Shown: one piece after another, positions 9,761 to 21,831 of the stretch
Numbering within the stretch: the stretch's first letter is position 1
Layout: every line of letters starts with the position of its first letter
Source: Ooceraea biroi
Taxonomy: Eukaryota; Arthropoda; Insecta; Hymenoptera; Formicidae
Length of the DNA: 64,000 bases
Reading direction: 5' to 3'
NCBI RefSeq assembly: GCF_003672135.1
Contig: NC_039517.1
Span: 868,001 to 932,000 of the forward strand
Notes under the pieces: model-generated
Databases searched by the model: none
Seen by the model: the letters and a program-made list of their open reading frames with translations, nothing else
What the model was told of the DNA's origin: nothing
Made by a program: the position numbers and the translations under genes

Positions 9761-11813
9761 CTATCTGCGTACGTGCCGTTTGTGCTTCGGTGCTGATCTC
9801 GTGGCCGACGAGTCGGCCATTTTATCGTTATTCTCGTCCGCGTGCTTGGCCTGCATGTGCCTCTCCAAATCCCTCTTCCTGACCAAGATTCTGTTGCAGA
9901 TGATGCAATTGTAACGGCTCTTGTGCGCCGCGTGTAGCCTCTCGTGCTTGTTGAAATTACTGGGATCGCTGAAGCTGCGATTGCAAATATTACACTGCAA
10001 TGGCTTGTAACCAGTATGCGTGCGGATGTGAATCCGCAGCCCGTACTTCCGGGAGTACACATGATCGCAGTACATGCATCTGTAACCCCTCTTGCCCGGC
10101 AACTTGCCGATGTCGCTGACGATCTTCTCCACTTTCACGGGGTTCATCTCGTCGAAGCCCGATCGTGCCGGTCTCGCGCTCGTCGGAGGATCGTAAGGCA
10201 CCATCCTGGTCATGTCGAGTGGTCCATAAGCCGACGAGCTTAACAGAATTCTCGGGGAATACGGTGAGATCGACGGAGACCTGTTTGAGTACATGGACGG
10301 CGAGTTGTTCCTCAGGAAGTGATCCATCTGCTGCGTTAGGTACGGCGAGGTTCCAACCGGCGACACTGCTGGCATGGAAACGAGTGGCGAGTTCATCTCG
10401 AAGCTCGCGGTTCTGTTGTTGGGTTGTTGAGTTGTTGAGACGAGGTTCAGTGGTTTAGGTTGGTTCAAGTTCGGGCTAGCTCGCGGGACGTTCGTGATTT
10501 TGTTCGCAAGGAGCGTCCAGATGTGACTGTGGTTCATGCGATGGCAATCCAGCGTCAAATGCAGCTTCAGCGCGTTTGGGAATAAGAAGTTGCTGGCACA
10601 GATGTGGCACGTGTAGATGTTCTGTTCTGCAACCAACAAAATTGATAGATGTTAATACGTGTAAATATCCTTTCTTTCTTTTTTTTCGGCTCTTAATAAG
10701 TACTCCATTCTTGTAGACACGCGAGTGTGAACGATAAAAATTTTACGATGACATTTTATGAACATTTAGTACACAAAAGATAGGCCGACAGAAAATCTCT
10801 TATAGAAATTTGTTAAATTTATAACAAGAAACGACATATGATAATTAACATATCGGAAAATATATCGAAGAATTGTATCAAGTTCATCGTTAAAATCGTA
10901 AAGACAATTTAGTTTGAGAAATCTAGTGTGATCCAAGGTTTGTACCTTCCATGTTGATCTTCGTTAAAAACGGGATATTCAGTAAAGTGCGGGTGCACTC
11001 CGCGAACCACATAAGTAACGGCTCTCCAGGTTGTACTTTCCTTATGATTTCTAATCTCACTCTATCATCGATGAGAAAGAGTAGGACATTGGAACTGGGA
11101 CAATCCTTCGCCAGGGTGATGTTTTTCAGCCAGTAACATGGATTTATAGACTCGAAACACTGTAGGCGACCGTCGACGTCAATGATATCGATGACACTCT
11201 AGACAATCAGATTTTTAAATAAAATAAAAAAATTTGTAGAATATTTTATATTAATTTTATATTATCTTACATAATATCTTATATTTTATCTTATATGATA
11301 ACGTGCGCGTTGAAATCTCTTTATTAGGAAAATTGAATGCTCCATAAAAACAGAAACTCGCGCAGAAACGTTTAGTTCTTCTAGATAGAATAAAATATAC
11401 AATCATACTGCAAGTGAAGATCGAATATTACATTGATATTAACGATCATACAGAAATCTAGACTTGCTCGTGCAACAACTTTGGGATCGAGAAATAAACG
11501 AAAAAATTGACAGAGTTTATTAGAGAAAAAACAGAAGCGCATATATGAATCGAGAAAATCGTAATTTTCAGTTGAGAATCTCTAGATCACTTACATCTTG
11601 CATGGCCGTAGATGTGCTCGTTTGACACAGCACATTGATGTCGATGACACCCGTAGAGGAGCCTACGTTGAGAGTTTGGCCTGCTCGAACGAGCGATGTG
11701 CTCACGGTGAAGTTAGGTTTTCCAGTAGCAGACGAATCATCTTGTGTCGGACGTTCGCGCAATGAACTGCCACCCCTCGCAATCCTCATAGTCGCCTCAT
11801 TTATGGGGTACAT
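9761..11813 (-). CDS. Prdm13: PRDM13-like PR-domain zinc-finger protein, conserved copy B
   Basis: I read complement(join(9761..10626,10946..11198,11595..11813)), 445 aa, with GT-AG introns. Exons 1 and 2 form the PR domain (NPCYWLKNITLAKDCPSSNV, then QPGEPLLMWF). Exon 3 begins with a C2H2 finger (C164, C167, H180, H186) and continues with a Ser/Pro-rich linker. Three C-terminal fingers sit at about residues 339-361, 367-389 and 395-419, with signatures YSRKYGLRIHIRTH, DPSNFNKH and VRKRDLERH. PRDM13 of other animals has the same one-plus-three layout and nearly the same finger motifs. PRDM13 acts in the nucleus as a regulator of neuronal cell fate in vertebrates; the same role here is inference. 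Copy B keeps the family motifs better than copy A, so it is probably the ancestral-function copy. The first ATG (11813) follows an in-frame TAG. Confidence 0.88.
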
Positions 11814-12970
11814 CCTCGCGATGCTGATCTACACGTTGACAATTCCCAAAGTCTTCAACGACTTTTCCTTCAGCCAGAAATTCCGCACGCAGAGCTTCCG
11901 ATTCCTCTTCGGCGCCTTTCCCTTGATTTTTCCCCTTCGGGGAAATCCAAAGAAATAAAAAAAAACTGATTTTTCGATTGCGAATGAAGCTCTAAATGCA
12001 CCACGATAGTGATAAGATTAAAAGTTGAATAAGAGACGACTCGGAGTGTTATCGACGCGTCGCGTCTTCTTCTTCGAGACAAAAGTACTTATGGAGTACT
12101 AAAGCACTGTGACAGAAACTTCGTTCTCGGAACCGGCTAATGTAATGACGAGTTTCACCATTAGAGATGCGCTTTCATATTGTATCGGTGCGGTCATTTC
12201 TGTCGGGCTTCATAAAGCTTCCCCTCTTCTGCGCTCAGATGATACGCCGCCGATGGTTTGTCTGGTGAGCCCCCTCTCTGTGCCCAGATGATTCGTTCGT
12301 GTACTACGTTTCCATGTTACGGTGAGAGTCGGCGGGCCCTTCGATCACTTGGACACGTGTCATTGGTGCAATCGTGCGTAGGGGGAGAAGCTGGCTGGTC
12401 CCTTGAAAAATCTTCACTCGCTGCGCAGCAGCACTAGCAGGCGTTATTCTTCATACACATCGTATGCATCAACCCTCTTTGAATAGTTTCTTTTTCTTTT
12501 CAGTAACGAGTGACGGGTTGCGTATGTATCCGAGAAATGGAACAATTTTCTAAGTGATAGCAATTATAAGTTTTTTTATTTTTTTTAACTGTGTGGAAAA
12601 CTTCGCTGCTTCTGAAAAAGAATTAGTTTGTCCTCGCAATTTTCTTTTGAAGTTATATAATAACAATAATCCTTAGAACGCAAACTGTTCAGAAACGTCG
12701 AAGCTATCAGATAAAGTTGCAGAGAAGCTATTTTCAGAAGAAGTTCAGCGAGCTTCAACTTGAATTTAAAAAAGCTTTTATCTGGAGAATTTGAAACACG
12801 TTGTGTACGATTCCGACGCTGCGACTTATTCGTACTTAAAGTGCCGATGAAAGGTATATAATGTACCCTATTTATCTACACTTATCTGCATTTCTTATTT
12901 TATTTATTTTTTGAAGATATATATACAAGATATAAAGCGAATACAAACATGTAATGTCTAAAATAGAACC
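11814..12970 (-). promoter_or_regulatory. 5' flank of PRDM13-like copy B
   Basis: This region is similar to 5709-6285 plus 8610-9170 of unit A, so promoter-proximal sequence was included in the duplication. An in-frame TAG lies just upstream of the ATG at 11813, which fixes the start. No core promoter motif is certain. Confidence 0.4.
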
Positions 12971-13510
12971 AATCACACTGCTTTGTGCTCGGTATTATTA
13001 AAAATACAATCTTACAACGATGAGACTTTCCAGACTCGAATGCACTAATGCTGCTAATCAGAAAATATTTAGCGATACATTAATTTGATCGTTTCTTGAA
13101 CCACGCATATAGCTAATTATCAAACATTTATCTGAGTTGTTCCAGCAACTCAATCATGAATCAAATGATAAAATACTCAAATCTTTTAAACATTACTGAG
13201 TTTTAGTATTTTTGAAACTGGGAAACAACAGTGCAACTTAATTTTGCAGAATACCGATATCATTTATATATAACATATAAAAATATAATATAAAATATAA
13301 AATATAGAATATAACATAATGGAGGTATAAATATACCATACAAAACTTACCTTTTCAGAAAAAAGATGCAAAAAGGTACAAAAATGCACTGGCAAGACAC
13401 TACGACGTCTCTTGATATCGGTATTATCTATAATAAAAGACGTTATCTATATATAAAGAGAGCGGCGTATCGATAAAATAGCGATGATCTCGATATCTTG
13501 ATCTTGATAC
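12971..13510. other. AT-rich spacer, no feature recognised
   Basis: Past the end of unit B the sequence is AT-rich and unrelated to the spacer after unit A. I see no open frame, repeat or RNA structure that I can support. Confidence 0.6.
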
Positions 13511-13700
13511 CTTCGTCGTCACGAAGCACGCCTTCGTCGCGCAGAAATCTCATGAAGGCAGGATCCGCGGATTGGCCGGACCGGGATGGATGTGGCCGTG
13601 CACCCGATGGGGCTGTAAAAGCTTCATGTGAAAGGACATTGTTTGGCTCAGCTGCGGTCCATTGCGTACGAGCACGAGGGAGACCGCTCGAGAGGTGCAT
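13511..13700 (-). CDS. Possible single coding exon of an unrecognised gene
   Basis: This GC-rich island in AT-rich surroundings is open on the minus strand for 63 codons. It includes PNNVLSHEAFTAPSGARPHP and ADPAFMRFLRDEGVLRDDE. On the minus strand it starts right after a TTGATTCAG acceptor-like site and ends at a GTATCA donor-like site. I do not recognise the family and found no partner exons. The opposite strand is also open, which weakens the coding argument. Confidence 0.35.
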
Positions 13701-13998
13701 CTGAATCAACGCTTAATTACGAAATTAAGTGACTGGCATTTTTCAGGCAGTCGTTGATAATAAGATATTGACAGTCTATCTTTTATCGCGCGCGAATATC
13801 ACCGGGGGCACGATCGGCTGTCTACAAGATAAAAATCCTGGGGGGTCCATGCTCAGATGTTATCAAGCACATGCACGTGTAACATTAATCGCTGATAATG
13901 AAAAAATGGACGATTACAGTGACATGATTATCACGATTCGACCATTTCTCTTATCGAATGAACGAACAATTTGTTGTATGCGAATCTTCGTTTAACTA

Positions 13999-14898
13999 TA
14001 GAGGAAAGTCCCCGATTATGAGATACCATATCGATTTTGCCGAATGTAAGGAAATCTATAGGCAGAATTTAAAAATGTAATACGTTATCTTGAAGAGAAT
14101 TTAATAAGCTTTAGGTTGGTGAAATGAAAAATCTAATTTAAATATTATTTTTTCTGAAAATTAAAAAAATTTGAAAAAAGAGCTTTACGCAAGATCGAGA
14201 AAGTGTGCTCCTAATATAAGATACCTTAAAAAATCGGTATTAAAAGTGCAAAATACATCAGTATTGCAAGTAAAAAACTTTATTAAATATTTTTATAAAA
14301 ATACTGCTGCCACAGCCTTCGCCAAATCTTCACGATTCCACTGTCGACGCTTCCTCGTTTCTCTAACCTCCATAGTCAGATTCTATAAAAATTAAATACA
14401 CAAAAATTCGTAATATAAATTCGTATTAACTTTTCTTTAACCTTAACGTAGTATTTTCTTTCTTTTTATTACACTACATAATCTTCATATTCGAGCAATA
14501 ATTATCTCATATTAAGAGTATCCTGAATATCTCATTATACTAGCCACACGCCTAGCGGTTCCGCGATCATGAAATCTAACCTCTATAATTAAGCAATTCA
14601 ACAAATCGCGTATTTTCCTGTTACTACGATTCTACTCTATCATTGCATACTGAATTTATTGCCAACCAATAAACAAGGTTTAAAGACTTACCTTAAGTTC
14701 CTTTGACATGTTCACAATTTCACAAACCTTTTCTTGCAAAGGCTAAACGCAATAATGAACAATGAATTTTTCACTAAATACATTTTACACCAAGAGTAAT
14801 TAGTTTATGGTGGAATTAACAGATGGTGCTCACTAGTTTAGTAGAAACTCCATTATCTCATATTAGGAGCATATCTCATAATAGGGGATTCTCCTCTA
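13999..14898. mobile_element. Non-autonomous pogo-like element
   Basis: The termini TAGAGGAAAGTCCCCGATTA and the complement at the right end (27 bp inverted repeat with about three mismatches) are flanked by TA. A subterminal motif GCTCCTAATATRAGATA occurs near both ends (about 14207, and about 14856 in inverse orientation). A short minus-strand frame inside resembles the start of pogo/Tigger transposases. The rest of the transposase is missing, so this is an internal-deletion derivative of about 900 bp. Confidence 0.7.
14293..14373 (-). pseudogene. Remnant of a pogo-type transposase N-terminus
   Basis: Twenty-six codons from ATG to TAA read METRKRRQW-like sequence (full start MEVRETRKRRQWNREDLAKA). 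This matches the beginning of the psq-type helix-turn-helix that opens pogo/Tigger transposases (basic run, then W, acidic residues and an Ala-rich helix). The frame then stops, and no DDE domain follows within the element. Confidence 0.55.
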
Positions 14899-16227
14899 TA
14901 TAATAGAACGTTAATTTTATTTTGTTAGTAATTAGTATTATAATTAGTGTTTATTTCCGTTCAATCGTATTTCTTTAGATTTTGTAATCCTTTAAAATTG
15001 TCTTACTTATTTCATCTAGGATTTTCATTCTGTTTAGCTTTCTGTTCTCCTTTGGTTCTCTTTTCAATTAATTTTTATTTTGGCGAGCTCGTATCTTCGA
15101 GCATTCTTTATAGATTCTTAATCCACTCGGATTAAGCATCGTTCTTAGAGCTGAAGTATCCTCAGCAAATAGAGCGAAAAAGATTTGCCCGCCGCGGATC
15201 GGAGAACCAGAAGAAGGGCACGGTCCCTTCGGTGGTCACGGGCCTCTTCCGTGGGTGACATGATTCATCCGCGTGTGTGATGTTGGAACAGGGAATGACA
15301 CGAGTGTTCACAAGCCGCACCATCCCTCGCACCAACCCCTCTCTCTGGTCGCTGGAAACTCAAGCACGAGTCGTTCTATCGTGCCCCAAAATGTATGTAG
15401 CAAGTGTCCCAGCCCCCCTTCTGCACAATTGGGGGTAGCAAACAGAGGTACGCGAAAGATTCGGGAACCTCACGGGTGAAGGTGCAGCTCGCGGTGGGGA
15501 TTGAGGGATGTAAAATTCGCTGAACTCTTCATTGATGACGTCACACATTATTTAATTTAATTTATAAATTATAAATCTATTTTTTAATATTAATATCAAA
15601 ATATAAATACATTTTCTAATATTAATATTATAATATATTAACATTATAATAGTTTTAGTATTAAAATCATGATAACAAGCAATTCAGTGGAATTATCGTT
15701 TCGCAGATTATATAAATTTTCTCTTTCTTGATAAACAATAAAATTGTTCGATTGTTGGCGACATTGCGCCTACCTGCGTGCTCCGCGGTTTGCCAGCAAA
15801 TTTCCCCGCCCGCATCGCGGTGGAGGGTTGTACCCTCTGGTAGTCTCTTTCTAAAATCAGGGTGCAATTCAGAGTCGGACGCGGTGCCAGCAAGCAAGCA
15901 AGCAACCGAGCAAGTGTTCCGCCGTGACCAATGGGCCCCCTTGCACGCATGTGTGCGCTTCCCAATGCGATATTAATATCGCGATTATCATCTACGTATT
16001 ATCGCCGCGTGCACCCTCCTGCGGACGGATGCTCAAAATAAGCCTACGCGGAAGCACCCCCCGTGATCTTGTATTCGCGTACAAGCCGCGCACCAAGCAC
16101 CCTGCTAGAGAGATGCAAGAGAGACACAAGTGCATTTCGATCTGCGGCGGACGACACGCGTCGGATTTAGCTTGTTAGCTTTACATTATATGAAATATTA
16201 ATATTATAATGTATTTTTTAATATTAC
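14899..16227. other. Intergenic sequence, nothing identified
   Basis: This is a mixture of AT-rich sequence and a GC-richer patch at about 15180-15500. Short open frames occur on both strands but lack splice-site support or recognisable motifs. Confidence 0.55.
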
Positions 16228-16600
16228 TAGCACAACACAGGCGCGCGCTATTTTATTTATCAATATTAATAATGTTTTCGAATAATAATATTCATCTATT
16301 ATTTATTATATGCACAATTATCACACTCTACCAAATTGTTAACCTCCACGCGAAGACATTTAACACGGCTTTTTTAAGAGTGGATTTGGCATATTGCGAA
16401 GAGTTTTCGACGATTGAAAACCCTTTAGATTTAGAAATAAAAAAGTTGTAGCCAATAAATTTTTTTCTTTTTCCGAGAAGTTCTGTGCTATTTATATTGT
16501 TATTTGGCATATTGCCTAGAGTTCTCGATGATTTAAAATTCGTTAAATCAATAAATGAAAAAGTTCTAGCCATTAAAATTTTTTTCTAATATTAATAGTA
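16228..16600. repeat. Copy 1 of a GCGCGCGCTATT-headed repeat with about 118 bp monomers
   Basis: It starts ACAACACAGGCGCGCGCTAT, followed by an AT-rich unit ending CCTCCACGCGAAGACA. It then runs into one or two degenerate monomers containing TTGGCATATTGC, GAGTTCTCGA and AAAAAGTTGTAGCC. The same composite recurs at 19418-20340, and monomers alone at about 57430-57835. Confidence 0.8.
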
Positions 16601-16942
16601 TAATAATTTTATTAAATATGTTTATATTCATTTCTACTAGATGCAAACATTTTTATATTTATGAAATGCATTATTAGGAATATATAATACTTAAAAATCA
16701 TAAAAATTTTCTGTGCACTATACTATAATATTATTAAATCTTACTGTAAGAATATTACATATTTTATTAAGGGCACAATTAATTGCATGAAAATTCCTTG
16801 CAAGCCGCGTCATTATTAAAACAATCATAAGAACCTCATCGAACGACTCTGAACTCGATGACTGTCACGGTCAATCTTGTGCATTTCCTGACAAATAAAG
16901 GATGTATGACGTATGTGATGTCGTGTGACGTACTTGAGATCG

Positions 16943-17031
16943 AGACGTAAAAGTGCGTCTCGATTGCGGATTTGATGTTTGATAAGAAGACGCAAAAGTG
17001 CGTCTCGATTACTGATTTGATGATAAGAAGT
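16943..17031. repeat. 45 bp tandem dimer
   Basis: Two adjacent copies of a unit containing AAAAGTGCGTCTCGATT and GATTTGATG, at 16943-16987 and 16988-17031, with a few differences. Function unknown. Confidence 0.8.
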
Positions 17032-19417
17032 TAATATTGGAATTTGCGTCTGTTATCATTCGACATTATATCGTCGTTATCGATAACGTTTCCATCCAAA
17101 TCTATTTTGAGCGTGCTTACAGCGCGCATCGTATTTTAACTGACGAACGCACGTCGAGGATGTACGCTCTTCGCCACGGCCATGGCGAGATGGAACCAAT
17201 CTCATTGTCCCGCGTCCCTTCATCGAAATCCTGAATTACGATCGCCCTTGCGGGCAGGCAGGCCATAAAGGTGATTCGTCTCGGTTCTGCAAGTGTCAAA
17301 AGTTCGCCTCGAACGCGACGGTGGCTTCCCCGCGCGTTATTTTATTAATACTCGCCGCGAATCGCGCGAGAGTGCGTCTGGAGATCTCTCGTTTGTGCGA
17401 AGATCTGATGTTGCTCTTGCGGATGCGTCATTGGTGGATGCATAACACGTGTAAAAATGATAAAATTGTTATCATTGCTGCTATATTGCCGAGGTCTTAA
17501 TATTGATTTAATATTGATGTATTAATATAATATTGATTTATTGATGTTTTGCGTAGGAATATTTGATTAATTGTGAAGTTAAATTGCGTGGGGTAATAAT
17601 AGACTTTGAAATGATTCTTTTCTCATTCGATCTTATATTAGAAAAGCTTTTTTCTCTTATATTTCATATTTATTATTATTCTTCGCTGTTTTAAATTTGT
17701 ATTAATTGAATTTGTATTAATTTAAGTGTGATGCATTTCTGTTTGCAAATATCTTTGCGTCGCATTCCGTATAAGAGAAGTTAAAGTGCACTTCCGCTGT
17801 TCACGTGCCACATATTGCCCGTCGACATATTGCCCGTGTCCCGTAGAAACGAGTGCCATGTAACATGACACGTGGCCGTCCAAAATACCCCATAGATATT
17901 CTCCATCCCCGATCACGCGCCCCCGCATTTAAGGCAGTATTTAACCATTAGGAACTGTTTACTTGATTTTAAGAGTCAATCCAATCCACAACTGTCCGCG
18001 CGATTAAACATTAAAGCGCGTCTCGTTTTCACTCGATGAAACGCCTATGTCAACAACTTTAAACGTACATTTTTATAAAATGCCAAGCTGCATAGTGTAT
18101 TATTCAGGTCGTGAAGTTAAATGAAGAGAGATAAGTGACAAAATACTCCGTGGAAAAATCCATGCCTCTCCTTTTCTTTTCTGCTGGCGATTCCAGCACG
18201 GACGGAAGTTGCGCGCTGCGAGTTCCTCAGATTTGCACATGTCGCATTCGCAGCGAGAGAGAAAAATCACGTGCGCGGACGCAGGTGACACGGGTCACAT
18301 GACGAAATAATGTCGGGTCCCCCCGCGGTGGCATACCGGTCCCGGTGCACATTGGACATCTTTCATCCCCCTTTGGCTCCCCTCTCGCCCCCTCGCTACC
18401 TCTCGGCCGGACGGATCCCCCGAAATACACGATTCACTTGGCACATGAGTTTTGCGCGTACCCCCTGTCCTGCTTCCCCCTCTCACTCGGACCCCCGCTT
18501 AATTTAATCCAATACAATATGTTCCCTTCTCGCTCTCTCGGCTCGCGAGGGATCGATTTTAAAGAGGGTGGGTGGCTTTTTAAAACTGTGCCGATCTCAA
18601 TTCAGCGTGAAACCTCATCCCATTATGATCGATCTAATCCTGATTGGAGCGGACAGGTTTTCCACTCTCGCGGTGTACCGGTGACCTATACCCGTGCCCG
18701 CAGAAGAGAGCGAAAGGAGGGTTGAAGGGTAGATTTCGGTAATGATCTCCCTTCGATGTCTGTCGTGCGTAAAATATTATCGTGCGCTGATGATCGTTCA
18801 AAACTGATTCCAAGAGATACAGTTTATGAATTTGAATCGAAGCACGGTGATCAAGATTCCGTTTCTGCGGATTTTATCGAATTTATCCAGAACTACAAGA
18901 AAAGAAATTTTCTTTCTTTCCCTATAGTGTTTTTTTTCTGTGTTATCTTAGATAACAGCCAGTATGGCTACGCAGCTAGGAAGCACACTTATTTTTGACG
19001 TAACACGAGTATCCTCAGCTGTGACGACTCATCAATACGGATTATGCAATAATCCGCACGCGACAGTTTAATTATCGGACATTAATTACCGGCGATTTTT
19101 AAAGTACCGATTAGGATGCGTTCTTATCTTGGAATTAAAAGAAACAATGTGAGAAACATTGTTAACACACGGTGGCATAAATCGCAAGATTTATTTCTCT
19201 ACTAGTTTCTGTCCAAAATTTGATCTTTAATGATCGGAATATCTTGATGACTTTTGAATGCTCCTGGCATCCTTTTCATCAACTACTAGATTCAGGTTTT
19301 GATCGGCACAGATCGGATTATCGGTAATTCTCAGTGATTATTTTCAGCATATATGAGAGTATCGTGTTAAATATACAATGATTTTATTTATATTAGAATT
19401 TAAAAGCAATTTTAGAT
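17032..19417. other. Intergenic sequence, nothing identified
   Basis: Alternating AT-rich and GC-richer sequence with only short chance frames on both strands. The pyrimidine-rich stretch at 18360-18500 gives several open frames that look compositional rather than coding. Confidence 0.55.
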
Positions 19418-20340
19418 TAACTAGTACAACACAGGCGCGCGCTATTTCATTTTTCATTGTTAATAATGTTTTCGAATAATAATATTCATCTATTATTTAT
19501 TATGTGGACAATTATCACATTCTACCAAATTGTTAACCTCCACGCGAAGACATTTAACACGGCTTTTTTAAGACTGGATTTGGCATATTGCGAAGAGTTT
19601 TCGACGATTGAAAATCCTTTAGATTTAAGAAATGAAAAGTTCTAGCCATTAAAATTTTTTTCTTTTTCCAAGCAGTTCTCAGATGTTTATATTGTTAATT
19701 GGCATATTGCCTAGAGTTCTCTGCCATTGAAAATACCGTAAACTCAGAAATAAAAAAGTTCTAGCTCTTAGAAATTTTTTCTTTTTCCGAGCAGTTCTGA
19801 GTTGTTGAAATCATTATTTTTTATATTGCCTAGAGTTCTCTGCTATTGAAAATACCGTAAACTCAGAAATAAAAAAGTTCTAGCTCTTAGAAATTTTTTC
19901 TTTTCCGAGAAGTTCTGAGTTGTTGAAATCATTATTTTTTATATTGCCTAGAGTTCTCTGCTATTGAAAATACCGTAAACTCTGAAATGAAAAAGTTCTA
20001 GCCATTAAAATTTTTTTCTTTTTCCGAGGAGTTCTGGGATATTTATATTGTTACCAGTACAACACAAGCGCGCGCTATGCGCTATGCGCTACGCATCGCT
20101 ATTTTATTTTTAATATTAATAATGTTTTCGAATAATAATATTCATCTATTATTTATTGTACGCACAATTATCACACTCTACCAAATTGTTATCCTCCACG
20201 CGAAGACAGCCGCAAGATGGTAATCTAAACTGAACATAACGCACAACGCGAATCGAGATAACCAATCAGCGTCACGGAAAAGAGGCAACAATTTCGATTT
20301 GATTTAACACAGCTTTTTTAAGAGTGAATATTAGAATTTA
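19418..20340. repeat. Copies 2 and 3 of the GCGCGCGCTATT-headed repeat with satellite monomers between
   Basis: Copy 2 starts at about 19422, and at least four monomers follow. The motif CTAGAGTTCTCTG recurs at 19711, 19830 and 19948, giving a period of 118-119 bp. Copy 3 starts at about 20055 in the same orientation. Copy 3 carries roughly 100 bp of extra sequence between CGCGAAGACA and TTTAACACAGC that copies 1 and 2 lack. No coding capacity. Confidence 0.85.
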
Positions 20341-21831
20341 ACTAGCAGCATTTTCTGACATTTTGTTATTCGCATCGATGATGTGATCTATCGATACGTA
20401 CATATCGAAATATATTGATATTTACATTCACACTCGATCTAGTAACTTCCACACTTTGATGTTACGAGTATACATTGATATCTTCTTATCGCTTAATGTT
20501 TGAATCGCAATTATAAATGCTTTCTCCACGATGACGATAATCTCTTATCAATCTTGACAAATGAATCATCAAAGTGGTTCACGGCAAATGAATCATCAAA
20601 GAATCAGATGATAAAGGTAATTTCTCGTCGACATCCTTGATCTTCAGCGAGTTTGAAGCTTTCGTGGTGGTGATGGAAATCTATTTTGCCTGTGTTCAAT
20701 TTTCTTTAAATGTTTTTTTATTTAATGCATGTACTAAATTTGGATACATCCTCGAACTCTGGCTATAATTAAAGCGCACGAGTTACGTCTCAGGACGTAA
20801 TCGGCTTCTCGATTTGTCTTGAAAGCGTTGTGCAGTGTTAGGCGTTGCCAAATCAGTCTGAACCGCGTCTGGGAAAATAAAGAAACAAATTATTAATATC
20901 ATATGCACATCATAAATAATATTATATACATGTACATATAATAATTGATTAGTATTGTTATAAGAAACGAAAATTTACATTATAAAAAATAAATTAAGAT
21001 TCCATCCAATTTACGCTATCACAGAAAAATCCAGAATGACAATTCTTTTTTTACCGTTCTATTATAGTTTTAATTTATAAAGATCATTCTGGCACACAAA
21101 CGGCCTGAAGACAGAGTGGCAAAAGTCACCCCGTCTTCCTCGCATCTACGACAGCCCACGCGTAGCTCACTCCGAGAATCGATAATTAATTTCTGATGGG
21201 CCTGTTTCTCTCGTGGTCGGTGGTTACTGTTTGCGATTGGGGCGCGAGCGCGGCGCGGTGACCTGTCATAGGGTGCAGGCGGAGGAGATGGATTTGTCGC
21301 GCAGCTGTGTACACTGCTTAATGTAGGCGGCACCGGGCTCGCTGCTTGCTTTTGTGCTGGTTAAGGTGAATCCCTAAATCCGTGAGTCAACTACGATCTG
21401 CTCCTTTCTTAGCCGGCGTGCGCTATTAACGCGCGGTCAAATCGCGCGAGGATTACCGCCAGATTATAGGTATCACTGCGTTTCCGCCTTTCTACCTCCT
21501 CCCGATCGCTCCCGTACTTTAACATCTTAATTCCGATTTCCGATTAGATTTCTGTTTCGGTTTAACGACTTTCCGCTCAGATTTTAATTCCGCTTCAACA
21601 GTCTTTTATTCAGGTTTAAATACTGGTTTAATTGATTTTCCGTTCAAACTTGTGTAATAATTTTCATTAAATAACTTTTTTAATAATATGTGTAAATTTT
21701 ATTTTTTTTCTTGCCGACTGCATTTTTATCGTTAAGCACGATTGGATCGCGTATCTCTTGTGTTTTCACATCGCAAAAATGCATATGCAAAGGGGAATGA
21801 TCACGTCGTGGGGCGTACCGTGATCGTCACG
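20341..21831. other. Intergenic sequence 3' of RSPH3, nothing identified
   Basis: AT-rich sequence with a GC-richer patch at 21080-21480. No supported gene. The 3' UTR of RSPH3 presumably lies just below 21832. Confidence 0.5.

Larger units (their letters stand above)
9190..12970. repeat. Tandem duplication unit B (PRDM13-like gene with flanks)
   Basis: This is the second copy of the unit at about 2298-9170, same orientation. It has none of the three transposon insertions of unit A and so gives the likely pre-insertion sequence at each site. Confidence 0.85.
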
